Below are positions 51,196-64,000 of a DNA stretch of 64,000 bases, one piece after another. The translations under genes and the position numbers were made by a program. Position 1 is the stretch's first letter. Every line of letters begins with the position of its first letter. A model generated the notes under the pieces. That model was not told the DNA's origin and did not search any database. It saw only the letters and a program-made list of their open reading frames with translations. Location: contig JAKCOZ010000007.1 in assembly GCA_022605955.1 (NCBI GenBank), positions 35,752,991 to 35,816,990 on the forward strand, read 5' to 3'. Origin of the DNA: Rallus limicola (Eukaryota; Chordata; Aves; Gruiformes; Rallidae).

Positions 51196-52108
51196 AGTAG
51201 GATTGTCTTTCCACAGTAAAGCAAACGGAGTCCTCCTGGGCTGAAAGGCTAAAAATCTATCCTGGTCAATAATTCAGATCAAAGATAGAGGGAAAAAAAG
51301 GTGGTAAAAATGGTTTTGTAAAGAACTCTAGCATTGTTGTCACCCTGAAAGAGTCAGATGGGAGGGAAAAGGAGAAAAATAAAACCAATAAAACCATCAT
51401 CAGAAAGGTTTTTATTTTGATTTTAAGCCTCCCATAAAAGGAATCACACTATGCAATCATAGTTGCTCAAATACATAAATTTTAATTAATAGGAAGGTGA
51501 ATTTTCAGATTTTGGCTAGGTCCCTTAAGAACAGAATTTCTAAGATAAGGGTAAGGCAGGAATTTTTTCTAGCTCTGAAGAGCGTGCTCGGTACTTCTAT
51601 CACAACACACAGTGAACACAAGTTTTACTTAATAGCTTGACTTTGGAGTGACAAGCTAAATGTGAATGGCTGGATGCTGACTACCTTATTCTCACTACGA
51701 AAACTGGTACAGCTTCATATGTGGAAGACTGGTAGGACCTGCCTCAAGCTCAAACAAGCTTTTAGCATGTGTCAGGCATGGTCCTTCATTATCATGACTA
51801 TTGTGGCAATTTTTCTCAAGGGCAAACACAGAGCTTCAGAAACCTGAAATGAAGCAAATGGATTCTGCCATCATAACAGCATTTCAGTGATGTAGTAGTC
51901 TAATACACTATTCTGCAGCATCCTGATGCAATGAAACCTGCATGCAGGTATTAGTGCATTTGGCAAAGCAGAGGTGCAGAGGACCACAGGCAGCGAGGTG
52001 AATACCAGAGATGCTATCAGAGTCGGAGGGCTGATGACTGGCTTGCCAGAGGAATGTGACCTCAGATCTGCAGTGTACAATAGAAATTTGAATTACCTTG
52101 TGTTTGCC

Positions 52109-52754
52109 TGGAGAAGAAGGACCTTGGGGTGTTGGTTGACTGCCCACTGAATATGAATCAACAGTGTGAACAGGTGGCCAAGAAGGCTGACAGCATGCGG
52201 CTTGTATCAGCATGGCCAGCAGGTCCGGTGATTGTATCCCTGTACTCGGCACTGGTGAGGCCACACCTTGAGTACCGTGTCCATTTCTGGGCCACTTAAG
52301 AAAGACATTGAGGCCCTGGAGAGTGTCCAGAGAAGGTCAATTGGACTGGTGAAGGGACTGGAGAGCAAACATTACGAGACGAGGCTAACGGAGCTGGGGT
52401 TGTTAAGCCTGGAGAAGAGAAGGCTGAGGGGAGGCCTTATCACTGCCTACAGTTACTGAAAGGATGTTGTACAGAGATGGGTGTTGGTCTCTTCACCCAA
52501 GTGACAGGTGATAGGACAAGGGGGAATGGACTCAAGATGTTTCAAATTAGGCATTAGGAAAAATGTCTTCAGTGAAATGGTTATTGGGCATTGGCACAGA
52601 CTGCCCAGGCAGGTGACTGAGTCACCATCCTTGGATGTATTTAAAAGATGGGTAGATGAGGTGCTTAGGCATATAGTTTAGTAGAGGACAAGTACAGTTG
52701 GACTCAATGATCTCAAAGGTCTCTTCAAATCTATTGATTCTGTGATTTTGTGAT
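52109..52754 (+). repeat. CR1 LINE, 3' 0.65 kb with reverse-transcriptase remnant
   Basis: It begins near tgcctggagaagaaggacct, includes gtgaggccacaccttgagta and tggagaagagaaggctgagg, and ends in gattctgtgattttgtgatt. The coding register is broken. Weak similarity may continue leftward to about 51.9 kb, so the start is approximate. Confidence 0.9.
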
Positions 52755-54449
52755 TGGAACATATGGGATGCTGGTAGCTGGGAGGTTTAACTCTGCAGTA
52801 AAGCCCACGTTCAGGGGAACAGGCATCACATGGTGTGTAAATTAGCTTAGGGTGATGACCAACAGCATTTTGCTCAGAAGTAGTAGAAGTGTTTCTAGCA
52901 ATGTTTATGGCAAGTGAAGCATGAACTCATCTTGTCTGTCCCTCATCAAGGAGGGACTCTGTGTGGGATGAAGCATCAAGAAAAAAAGCAGTCACTTCCC
53001 AAAATGTGTTGAAGCAACACCAAAGCCATCTCCCCATTTGGTACAAATTAAAATTGATATAGGCACCTAACTTAGCACCTTAGGAGCTAACATATTACCA
53101 CAGCCATTGTCCAGTCCTTAATTCTTGTAGGTAAATACTACATAAAATATGGGCATGAAGTAAGTCTTTCGAGACTAGCCAGACCTATGGCCAATGGCCT
53201 GATTTCCCTGATTCTAATACTGTTTTTTCACAGTTTTTTTTCCAGCCTCCTGGGCTGTCAGGACCTGTGCTGTGAGATGAAGGCTGAAGCCCTTGGGCAT
53301 CACATTAAGGGCATGCATGCCCACCTGTGGGAATCCTCAGGAATGAGAACTCTCAGGAGACAGGCTCCTGTGGATGCAGTTAAAGGATCTGCCTGACAAA
53401 TTGTTTCTGGCCCAGCCAACGCAGTCAAACATACAGTCAGAAGCCAGACTGCTTTCAAAGGCAGCAGAGAGCTGACAGGCAGAGAGAAAGAAGGCAAACT
53501 CTGACAGATGTGTTTGCTTCAGATCACTTGCACAGCAGTTTTCACTCCTTTCATGGCTGGTAATAAATGCCTGAACGAGAGCTGAAACTCTTAGACTTGG
53601 CAGTGTTCTATCAGAAGCCATGGGCCTGCCTTTTGGCTGAAGTCAGAAGTGCCAGCAGAGCTGGAGGCTGTGAGCTGCACTGATTTATACCACTTGCACT
53701 CAGAGTAGTGACTGTGTTTATGAGGAATGAAATGATTCCTTTGCCAAGATGCCACAAATGCTCCAGAAAGAGCACTTTCTCTGAGAAGTTATTTTTCTTG
53801 TGGAAGACTAGAAACTTTGAGGGTGATTTCCAGGATCAGATCCTTGAGATCTGCCCAGACAATTCTAACTTGCTACTTTAAGCCACTACCTTTTCTTCTC
53901 GGTGAAATTTCCCTTCCCTGTTATTCTCATTGCTCTCTTGTGCATGCAGTTCTCCATGCCTGACCAGGCTGGGTCTGGTGGAAGATGTTCCCTTTTGCAA
54001 GAGCCTGTCAGTGAACAAAAGCTCCTCTTTTGGCTGCACCTCTGCTCCTACCACCCTCAGTACCTGTTAGGTTTCAATTGTCCTCTGTGATTGATGATCA
54101 TTGCTTTGAATTCAGTTAACATGGTACTTACAGAACAAGATATTGTGTAAGCAGGACACACATGGTGTGACCCAACAGTGGTTGTACAATATAACAGTCA
54201 AGAGCAGCTACTTCTTTCAATGCCAAACAGCACACCTCAAGGGAAGGTGAGTCCTCTGTATCTCCAGAACTTATGTCCCTATAGGATTTTTTTTTCTATT
54301 TTCACAAATACACAAAAAAAAAAATATTATAGATTACAATATGGGGCATCTACTTATTTTTCCTGCTTGCAAAGAGGGAAGTTTTTATTATTCTAATTTT
54401 GCAGCCAGACAAATACAATAAAGACACGGCTTAAGTAGCCCAAGTCACA

Positions 54450-54893
54450 AATCATACAATCTTAGAATGGTTTGGGTTGGAAGGGACCTTAAAGATTATC
54501 AAATTCCAACCCCCCCTACCATGGGCAGGGACACCTCTCACTAGACCAGGCTGCTCAAGGCCCCATCCTACCTGGCCTTGAACACTGCCAGGGAGAGGGC
54601 AGCCACCACCTTCCCAGGCAACCTGTGCCAGTGCCTCGCCACCCTTGAAGTGAAGAATTTTTTCCTAATATCCAATCTAAATTTACCCCCTTCCAATTTA
54701 AAGCTGTTTCTCCATGTCCTAGCATTCCATGCTCTTGAAAAATGTCTCTTCCCAGCTTCCTTGTAGGTTGCTTCAGCTACTGGAAGGCTGCTATAAGGTA
54801 TTCCCTGAACCTCCCATCATCTTCATGGCTCTCCTCTGGACCCATTCCAGCAGTTGTGTCCTTCGTATCGTGGAGACTCCAGAATTAGTCTGA
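54450..54893 (-). repeat. CR1 LINE, 3' fragment
   Basis: It reads atcttagaatggtttgggtt, ggaagggaccttaaagatta, ctgcctggcaacc-type text (cccaggcaacctgtgccagt) and tctcctctggacccattcca, the reversed CR1 3' region of a third subfamily. Confidence 0.92.
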
Positions 54894-57650
54894 TAAGAAC
54901 CTCTCCCAGCTTTCGGCAGGCTCTTGAATTTCAACTTGCCAGCAGTGCAGTGTTGTGCTTACAGCTCTGTAGTGGTAACCATTCAAAGGCGAGCCTGGCT
55001 GGGAGAACTGCAAGCCCTCAAACACATTTACCTGGGGTTCTCCCATCATTTGTCTGATTTCCTCTTTTTCTGTTACCATCTCAGGAGGGAGGTGGAGTGG
55101 AAAGCCAGGTAGATTTTAAGGTATGGAAATGTTTTAGAAATTAATCTCAGGATAGGATAAATTAGAGGAGACCACATTCCCACCCTGCTCTTGACACTTC
55201 TATAGGTTGGGTCTACTCTAGAAAAAGTTTGTGAGGACACTTGGACTGGAGTAGTTGGTCCTGCCAGACCCTTCTACACAAACCATCTTGTATTAGTGAA
55301 GAAGCTCACCTATTGCTCACAAGACACAAAAAGAAAAAAGAAAAAGCAAAGCTCTTTTCAACTATAATAGTGGTGCTCTTGCCAGTATGGAAATATTTCA
55401 AGAAATCCACATTCCCCAACTTCATCACAGCCCCTGAGTCAACAGGAAATACTGTCCTGGAAGAGTCCTGTTCTATATCCACAGCTCTTCCTTGGCCTGC
55501 TGAGGCTTAACTTTCCAGCACACAGTCTCTTTCCTGCCCCCACTTCATCCTCCCGTCTGCAGCTGCTTTTTCTGTTCTCTTTAACCCCTAATTATCTATC
55601 TCATATTTATCCCATTTCTTCACGCTGTCCATATTTATTTCACACAACTCTTCCCCCTCACCTTCAAGTTGAGCCTCTGATTCAAACCCAGCAGCTGGGG
55701 TGCACTGCAAAGTCCCAGCAAGGTACCCCCCTTCTCTCCAGGTGACTGGCTTTCAGCAAGGAATCCGGTCCCTGCTCATTTTGGCTTCTGCTCTGTCATG
55801 CTGTCCTTAACCACAGGAAACCCTAAATGACATTTTTTTACCCACTGTGCTTTGCAATTGCACTGTTACTTGTTGTGCTAGTGCTGAGGGGAACTTGGAG
55901 TTGTTCCACTTTCATTTTTCATGAAATCTACTTCAGAGTTTATGATGACTTTAAATGGAGAAGTGGAGAGAGAAAAAACCCTCACAGTTAATATAGTGGC
56001 TATATCATTAGAAGGTGTCAATTTAGTGCTAATCAAAATAATGGAGCTCTGCAGAAGGGGAGGTGATTCATAGGCCCAGAAAGGAACATTTAATGGTAGT
56101 AGATAAAATCTGATGGTAAAAGTATAGGGGGAAATACAAACAAATGAAAACTGCACTGCAGTGGTGCTTGAGACACAACATGGTTAAATCCCTCTCAGCA
56201 TTTTCACCCATCCACTATGGCAAATATGTCTGTGGACAAAAGGGTGCTGAGATAAGAAAACCTGCATCACAGCTGACATCAAAAGAAAAGCCTTTCTTTT
56301 TACTTTTTTTTTTTTTTTGCCTAATACATTGGGGACACTGTTTGAGAACAATTAATCCGAGTGAAATTCTGATCGCTTGTGCCGCAGCCAGATCAGGAAG
56401 GCTTCTTGCAACTTGCCAAGAAAGGATCTGGCTGGGGAAGCAACATGAAGTTCTGGTTTGGGTACTTAGAAAGAAAATAGAGGGTCAAACAGACCCGAGG
56501 TCTTCTCCCACTGAAACCTGCAGCAAAGATCTCTCTGACTTCAAGTCAAAGTCTTCCCTAATGAGAGGAGTGGGCAGGGAAGTGCAAGACAAATGTGCTG
56601 GCATTGCAAGGCCACAAAGCTCTGACCTTAAATGGGAGGAGATGATGAGGCAGGGCTGAGCCTTCCACTGGTATAAAAATAACTGTCGTGTAGCTCCAAA
56701 CTTCCACCACCTGCACTGCAGACAGAACCAGGGTGAGAAGCAAAAGCATCAAGTATCAGATCATGATATTCGATAACTAAGTGTTCTCTTTGTGCAAGAG
56801 GAAGGACCAGAGATCCACTCTGGCAATGGGGGAGTCAGACTGCCACGGGAACGAGCAGGGTACTCCTTCACAGCATCAGCCAGTGGTGCTGGGAAGGAGC
56901 AGGACCAGGCTTAAGCAGGGCGCTCACTTGAATACAACCATGCTCAGCAGGATGGATGCTCCCTCTGTCAGTGTAAGTCTCCATCCAAGGATGTGCATCA
57001 CACAGACAAAACAGAAGCTCAACATAACCGAAATATTGCTACTCTTTCACACAGATATGTAAATAATTAGCTATTTGCCAAGTCTCACTTGAAGTGTGAT
57101 GCACAGCTGGAGTAAGTTTGCTGCCACTTGCCAGTATGATCTAAATGAAAAACCCAGGGCAGAGCATTTTCAGCAAATACTGAGGAGGTACAGCATACTA
57201 GTCTCTGTTAGGAAAAAATACATTTTATACAAACACAGAGTATCTTCTCAGCCTAAAATGATACAAGGTAAATCAGTCCCCATGAATGATGAAGACTTTA
57301 CAAAGCTAGCAGCTCAGGAACACTCTGCAGGCTTTCTCTTCTCTATCATCAATTTGATGCATGAGCATCAAATTTACTCTCATGTACTTGTTTTGCCCCA
57401 GTGGCTGCAGCCTTCTCTGGCACTATTTCTCTGGCCATGATTCCAACACACAAGGTTAGTGACATATGATGTAATTTTTTTATTACAGCTTTAGGGAAAT
57501 CCCTGCAGACAGGCAGCAGATATGATAAGCATGGAAATAACTTTCAGCCACTGAGAGCTGTCACAAGACCTCTTATCTCAAATCCCAAAACATACAGCAC
57601 CATTGGTACCTAAAGGAAATTTTAAAAGCACTTAGCAGTAGCAGGTTTCT

Positions 57651-57797
57651 CAGTCATAGAATCATAAGATGTTTGTACTGAAAGGGACCTTTAAAGGCTA
57701 CCTAGTCAAACCCCCTGCAGTGATCAGGGACATTATCAACTAGATCAGGTTGCTCAGAGCTCCGTCCAACCTGACCTTGAATGTCATTCTTCTGGAC
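57651..57797 (-). repeat. CR1 LINE, short 3' tail
   Basis: The segments cagtcatagaatcataagat, gaaagggacctttaaaggct and gtccaacctgaccttgaatg match the same subfamily as the copy at 54450. Confidence 0.85.
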
Positions 57798-59177
57798 AGA
57801 ACCACTCTACTTGTTTATGGCTAGAGAAATTGAAGGTGAAATAATGTTCCATGAATCCACAGCATGATCCCAGGGAAGGTCCTGGGTGTCTCTGTCCTGA
57901 ATGGGCTGATAGGGACACTGGAGTCAGGCATAGGCATCCCTCCACAGTCGCTCACCACTTTGCCAGATCTTCTTGTGAACAACTCTATTAACTGAAATGT
58001 CCTCTGCAAAATAAAAATTAGGGGATATAAAAATACTCTACAGAATCCTGAGTAAAGCCTGTGACAGATGAAGTTGTTGGCAATCTCAGAAAAGCATGCA
58101 TCATCCCAGTTATTAATGGCCAAAACTGTCAGGAGAGTTTAAAACTTTCCAACTTGTCATCCAGTAGCTGGTGAGTCAGACAGAGTCATCAGATGAAGAG
58201 CTAAAGTTTTATTTCATTTTTCTTCTCTTCTAAAGGAATCCAAACATTCAAAGCTCCATAAAGCCTCAGGCTATCATTCAGGGGTCTTTTGGGATTAAAA
58301 GTTGTTTCTCAATGAAGAAAAATAAAGTGTTGCTAGAACTAATCACTGCACAGAAGGCAGAACAAGAGAAAAAAGAGGAAGGATATAGCAATGTACTCCT
58401 TCTTACATAAAACCTTGGCTGTTTGAGGAGACTTAATTGTGGAAGCTTCAGTCACGCTTCCACCATGAAGACTGAAGCAGAAATTTTTAGTCTGCATACC
58501 TCTAATTTGAAATAGAAGAATATTTTATGTTTCCAAAAAGCAGCAAGCACAACAGAAAATGTAAATTTTAATTTTTCCACTAAAAGAGTGACTGAAAAAA
58601 ACCAGTCTGTGCAGAAAAAAAAGGGCCATAGAATAGTTTGCTTCTGCAAGCTGCTTAGGGGCCCTCAATTTTCATCATCCTGCAAGAAATCAGAGACAAT
58701 ATGGGGCCAGGTGTTTCACTACTACTCCAAAAGTGTGGATGACTTCAAATCTTTCTAATTTTCATCTACTGAGCGTTTTGAAATATTTTATCCCCACAAA
58801 AATATTTCTGTTGCCTCCTCCTGTGTTCCTTGATACTGTCTATCATCCCTCAGAACTATTAATTCTGAAAGAGATGATGATATGAAGTGATGGTGATAAT
58901 CCAGGACCAGGAAACACAGGACTAATTGACTGTCTTGCACAGAGGATGCATCAGGGTAGGAAGTCTTGTACTAATGTGGAGTGAGGTGGGACAATGGGAG
59001 ATCTAGCACCGTCAGCATAGCTTTGTACTATCACAGATGAAGGCACAAAAAGATGTGGTTCCATTCCCCTAGGGATTACCCAGGAGAGGAGAAGAATGTG
59101 TGGGGAAGAGAAGGAAAGTTCCTTTCTTTCAGCTCCTGAAGTCTACAAAGGCCAACTGCTGTGTGACGTTTAGGAAC

Positions 59178-59325
59178 TTCACAGAATCACAGAATCACAA
59201 AATTGTAAGGGGTTGGAAGGGACCTCCAGAGATCATTGGGTCCAATCCCCCTGCCAAAGCAGGTTCCCTAGGACAGGTCACACAGGGAGGCATCCAGACG
59301 GGTCCAGAGAAGGAGACTCCAACTT
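59178..59325 (-). repeat. CR1 LINE, short 3' end
   Basis: It begins with tandem cacagaatcacagaatcac, then ttggaagggacctccagaga, and ends gagaaggagactccaac, the reverse of the tail subfamily seen on the + strand at 62270-62600. It directly precedes the GC-rich LTR-like block. Confidence 0.92.
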
Positions 59326-59344
59326 GACTCTTTTCTCTCTGCCA

Positions 59345-59750
59345 AAAGTGTGAGAATAAAATTCTGGCCAAATACTACTTTTCTGAGCTCAGATATAAGG
59401 AAGACATTACAGAAGATGCTGATCTCTGCTCCAGCGGGGGCTCTGCAGGGCTGCAGGGGATCCCTGCTCCGGGTCTGCAGCACCTCCTGCCGTGGCCTCG
59501 GGGTCCCTCTGCTGCTGCTCCCTCTTTGGCGGGATTCCTCCTGCTCTGCCTGTGCCAACTTTGGGCCTCGATGAAACCTGTTTTCCCCCTCCCCTCCCAG
59601 CGCCCCCAGCTCAGGTGAAGGGCTCAGCTGTGTCTTGTAGTGGGGCTGGCTGGGACCCTCATGGGGCTGCCCCTACGTCTCCCCACAGAGCTGCCCTGTA
59701 GCCCCAGCCAGCACTGGGGCACGGACACCCCATTTATACATTCAGGGCCA
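59345..59750 (+). mobile_element. Probable avian ERV LTR fragment (GC-rich)
   Basis: A GC-rich block in AT-rich surroundings carries gctgcaggggatccctgctc, ttggcgggattcctcctgct, aggtgaagggctcagctgtg and ggacaccccatttatacatt, which I recall from a bird retroviral LTR family. No internal retroviral genes are present. The left end is blurred by the adjoining CR1 insertion and may continue beyond it. Without a library search this is an inference. A CpG-island promoter is the main alternative, but CpG dinucleotides are not concentrated enough to favour it. Confidence 0.5.
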
Positions 59751-61673
59751 GAGATTTGTCCCTGCTTTATGTAAATAACTAATAGACACTGTAGGTAATG
59801 GCAAGAAGCAAGTAACTTCAGAAAATGGCTCTATTTTCTAAGATTTGCTAATAACATCTCTCTTTTGTCCTTGTGAGTTAAAAAACATGAGGAGTGTGTT
59901 TTCCTGGAGGGACCAACCACCTATGGGTGCAGGAAGACGATCTGCCTACAGCTGGGCATATGTGGATGTGCCTGCGGTGCATCCTCAGAGCTCATCCTGG
60001 GGCTGGTACACCTCATGGCTAGATGTTTCACAGCCTAAATGTCTGACTGATCATTACCAATAAATGGATGCCTCAGAAACCCACAGAGGAACCCCACATT
60101 CATAGATCCTAAAATGCCAGTGTGAGCAGAGGACATGCCAGCTTGGAGCTCTCATAGAGTGAAACATCAAAGTGAAATCCTAACAGCCCCATCTGCTGTA
60201 AAGTCTGTCCACATGGCAGTTGATATATTACCTACTTCCACTTCCCTCTTCCTTCACCTATCTTGGAGACAGAGCTTTGAATAAATTTTGAGTAAGAAGA
60301 TGAAGTCTCAGGTTTATTAAAGTTTGTTTTCTCGTGTTAGGGTTTTTTTTTATATATGAAGAGTTACTATTTCTTTGAGCCATGTTCACGTCTGTGTCTG
60401 AGAAAAAACAGGAGCTAAGGCAGGGACAAGGAATTAAACTTGAAAGATACATTTCTGACCCAGGCTTTCTCTTGAAGACCATTTTTCATTTCACAACTCT
60501 CTTTTGGGACCTTCTCATCAGAATACTCTTTCTTGGGATTCCCAAATGCCTGACTTCTGCTCATCAACTGATGAGGTATTGCTTTTTTAGTGAAACATTC
60601 ATCTCTGACTTTTCTTTGCTGTAGTCCCTATGGCAGGAGAGCCGGTTTCACACCATTTGCACCAGCACAGTAGCCTGTCCTGCTCTCTGAGCAGCCCCTC
60701 TGACTCCTGAGCCTGAAGATGTTCCTTGCCACAAGCATCCCAAACACTCTCTCATCTAATGTTCGCACAGTAGGATTCCTGGCTTGAGGCACTTGGCTTG
60801 ATCACAGCTGCTAAGCTTTCTTGGAAATTCAACCACAGTTTCATAATTCCAGGGCATGTGTTCATTTATTCTTTCGTGTTGAGATGAGAAAACATGGGTT
60901 TCTAGTTTAATGTTATGGAAATTCCAACATGTCTAAGGCCATACTATCCTTTTGTTCCCAGCACAGAAAATGTAGGTACTAGAGACTTTGTGGACTTCTC
61001 ATGTGATAAACATAAATTTATTCTTCGTCATGTTCAGTGCTACCATCAGTGAAAATTTTAGCATTTTTACTGAAGTTAAATCTGTATTTTTGTGAGAAGG
61101 CGTTTTGTTTCTAAGTGTTTTTAATTCCAGTGTGACTAACATAACCTGGAAACCTGGAAGCTGAACATTCACTTTATTCCAATATTTTACACAGCTGAGT
61201 TCAGAGAACTGTTTACTAAAAGAAAGATCTACTTTTGGATGTTTCCTCTTGTCATCACTCCACTAATATTGAATAAAGTAACCGGTTACCTGTCGTAACA
61301 GACATGATACCAGTAATACCACCCTGGATGCAGTGTTTTTCAAAATCTTGTGCCACTGTCAGATGTGTTTAGTACAGTGTGTGGATAAATAGTGCTCAGA
61401 CTCTTTGTTGGTGCATAGAGTTTTGGAACTGAATAACAATTACCCTTTAGAGGATAAAGACAAAATGGTTAGACACCCCTACTAAATACTGAAGGTGTAG
61501 GGCAGACTCTCATTTTAGTTTTACATGATCCATTCATTATTTCTGGCTGGAATAAATTAATCAAGAATGTATGATCCTACACAAGTTGTAGGTATTTTAG
61601 ATGTACCTAGGAGGCTCAATGACACGTTTGAAATTGGATGCTTTTGAAAACCTTCTTTTGAAAAGCCTACTGA

Positions 61674-61770
61674 CACAGAATCACAGAATTTTTTGGTTTG
61701 GAAGGGACCTTAAAGATCATCAGTTCCAACCCTCTTGCCATGGGCTGGAACACCCTCCACTAGACCACTA
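61674..61770 (-). repeat. CR1 LINE, short 3' tail
   Basis: It reads cacagaatcacagaattttt, ggtttggaagggaccttaaa and caccctccactagaccac, the reversed CR1 3' terminus. Confidence 0.88.
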
Positions 61771-62269
61771 TCTTTAACACTCAATCTCTAATCATGCAAC
61801 TTCAGTTAGAGTGCCTTCTGCCAGGCTTAGAAGAAAAACTAAATGGGATTTGTGAGTGGCTGCCGTGGATAAATTGATCCATTAAAAACATTTCTTTATA
61901 AAAGTCTTCCCATTCCTCAAAATCCTTGTAATTCCAGTGGTGATTTCCCTGCTGCAAGGATTTTATTTTTTTTCCTGAGGGAACTTGCTAAGCATAGTTT
62001 ACCTTATTTTGTCCCCTTTCTTAGTTTAAACATCTCACGACTTTACAGTGTTACCATCAATTTTAGAAAGGTTTTTCTGTGTTTCAGGCAGTGAGATATA
62101 TCACTATGAGAAACAATACCAATGGAAGGATATATCTTATGACTTCATAATCTGACATCTGACATAGGTCAGCTCAGAATTTGGGCCAAAATAATGGAGA
62201 CGTTCCACCTGAGTGTCTCAAGTTTACCTTGTCTCCTAGCCTTGCCTCTTCTCAGCCAAAAGTCCATTA

Positions 62270-62600
62270 AATCTGATCAATGTTTATAAATATCTGAAGT
62301 GTGGGACATGGGGGAAATGGCCAGCCTCTTTTCAGTGGTCTGTGGAGACAGAACAAGGGCCTCAAGTTGGAGCATAGGAAGTTCCGCACCAACATGCAGA
62401 AGAACTTTTTAACAGCAATGTTGACAGAGCCCTGGGACAGGCTGCCCAGGGGGGTGTGGAGTCTCCTTCTCTGGAGATATTCAAGACCCCCCTGGATGCC
62501 TCCCTGTGTGACCTGTCCTAGGGAACCTGCTTTGGCAGGGGGATTGGATCCAATGATCTCTTGAGGTCCCTCCTACCTCTGCAATTCCATGAATATGTGA
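62270..62600 (+). repeat. CR1 LINE, 5'-truncated 3' end
   Basis: It has tgtttataaatatctgaagt, ggacaggctgcccagggggg, gtggagtctccttctctgga and ends aattccatgaatatgtga. It shares a 57-base perfect inverted match with the copy at 59178-59325. Confidence 0.93.
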
Positions 62601-64000
62601 TATTTAAATTACCCAGGATAACCTTGTAAGCAGGGCTGGTTTCAGAGCAGGTTAGATTTCTGGATTTTAACAGCCAAAGTGTGGGACACATCATCCTGTG
62701 ACACCACAGGTCAATGCCCCAAGGCATGCATCAGTGAGATGGGCCAACATTTCAGTACACCACAGTAGCGTACTGCAGCTGATCTGCATGTCACATCAAT
62801 CATTAGCTATGCAAAGGAGTATGTAAGCACAGTAGCTGCCTTTGTCACTATAGAAGTACAGGATTATTACCAATCACATCAACACATTCCATTTCAGAGC
62901 CAGGTCTGGCATGACAGGAGGTGATGCAAGTTATGAGTACATTGCAGGAAAGATCAGAAAATGAATTAACCCCTACTTAGTATTTTAGACATTTATTAGC
63001 CTATGTGTCCACTCATTTGTGGATACTTCCAGTGAATTTATATGTCACTGCTTACCTAAATGACAGACAAATCTCTTCTGGATTGACAGCCACGAAATGT
63101 ACACTGCCCATACATTAATGACTTCTAAGGTATTATTTTTATATTCAAAATTTTTAAGTAGCATAATTCCCATCTATATTTCAAATATACAAGCTCAGTT
63201 ATATCATCTAAACCATCAACTAAACTACTGTTTCAGGATGCCTGATAATTACCAAGGATCCAAGAAGGTTCAGCTCACTTTTTTACTGCCAAAATACCCA
63301 TAATTAAACTATTGACACATTTAATTGACTTCTCTAAATTATTATTCATAAATTTTCTTTATTTTGGAGCCTTGAAGTTTGATGGTAGTCCCTATTTACA
63401 GGTTATGAATACAAAGTGTATAGCTATGTCTACGTATTTTAACTTTCCTTTGTATGGCTATGAGACTGTCAGAGGAGGGACTCCTGTAAATAACAAGATA
63501 TATAGAAAGGCATTATAATTTCTCCATCTTGCAGAGAAAAGAGGACCTGGGACCCAGTTCTTCAAAAGTCTTTATTAGCTTTGAATGTTCAAACCAGTTT
63601 CTTGATGAAAAATATGAAACAAGTGTCTACAAGAGCCAGTTGAGCTAAGATACACATCAATTTCATATCTTAATTCTAAAATAATCTTTAAGTTCCAACC
63701 TGTGCCTAGACAAATATAATTTCACAAGGTCTATCAGCCATCTTCACACTGTGCATTCCCAACCACCCTGCTGACATTGAGATTTTGTTTATAGTCAATT
63801 TGGTCAGTCAGCTTTTTATGCATGTAGACATGGAGGATCAGCTTTTTTGGTGATTCATGAGTGTTGGGTCCCACCCGCCTGGAGGTTGTTACTGGAGGCA
63901 GGCCAAGGGCTGTCTTCAAGCCATGTCTGCAAACATGGGTCAAAGTTCATGTTCCTTTTGCAGGACTATAATTATCACAGCAGGTTTAGACAGGAAACTG

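Larger units (their letters stand above)
44466..64000. other. Intergenic region downstream of TG
   Basis: About 19.5 kb with no gene I can support. It is rich in CR1 fragments in both orientations and has one GC-rich LTR-like block. In mammals CCN4 (WISP1) follows TG on the same strand. I looked for its signal peptide and cysteine-rich IGFBP-type exon and saw neither, so it probably begins to the right of the window. Confidence 0.7.

Noticed and set aside
56144..56659. Longest open frame in the window (171 codons, + strand)
   Set aside because: It contains a poly-T-derived Phe run, shows no family motif or coding-like composition, and has no splice or promoter context. A frame of this length is expected by chance in 64 kb.
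44466..64000. First exon of CCN4, the expected next gene
   Set aside because: No signal peptide plus IGFBP-type cysteine pattern was found, so it probably lies to the right of the window.

Overview
This is vertebrate nuclear DNA, almost certainly from a bird. Genes are split into short exons with GT...AG introns, there are no operons or ribosome-binding sites, and the interspersed repeats are mostly CR1 LINEs with typical avian 3' ends, plus avian-type endogenous-retrovirus LTRs. The species cannot be fixed from the sequence. The LTR and CR1 types suggest a non-galliform bird, which is a weak inference.

The only gene I can support is the 3' part of thyroglobulin (TG) on the + strand. Seven coding exons at 11918-12082, 12816-12983, 20317-20498, 24668-24775, 38194-38334, 39091-39281 and 44137-44240 join in frame, with exact splice sites, into 352 codons plus a stop. 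They encode most of the C-terminal half of the cholinesterase-like (ChEL) domain and the C-terminal tail. Counting back from the last exon with human numbering, they are exons 42-48. The region shows the donor/acceptor tyrosine pair of one hormone-forming site at its known 33-residue spacing, the C-terminal hormone-forming tyrosine, the conserved ChEL cysteines and one N-glycosylation sequon. A polyadenylation signal lies about 200 bases after the stop.

Layout: 1-11917 is the end of a long intron (human intron 41, which in mammals holds the nested antisense gene SLA; no SLA exon was recognised here). 11918-44240 holds the TG exons and introns. Intron 45 carries two CR1 copies, a short CR1 tail and an 800-bp solo LTR that ends only 204 bases before exon 46. 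From about 44.47 kb to the window end is intergenic. Mammalian synteny would put CCN4 next, but no CCN4 exon was recognised. This region is rich in CR1 fragments, some with remnants of the reverse-transcriptase C-terminus, and has a GC-rich LTR-like block near 59.4-59.7 kb.

I found no novel multi-gene system. The points worth a second look are the conserved hormone-forming sites with a changed context at the C-terminus, the LTR beside exon 46, direct CR1 copies flanking the last three TG exons, a perfect 30-bp tandem duplication, a 57-nt perfect inverted CR1 match, and two small exon-like antisense open segments of unknown meaning.
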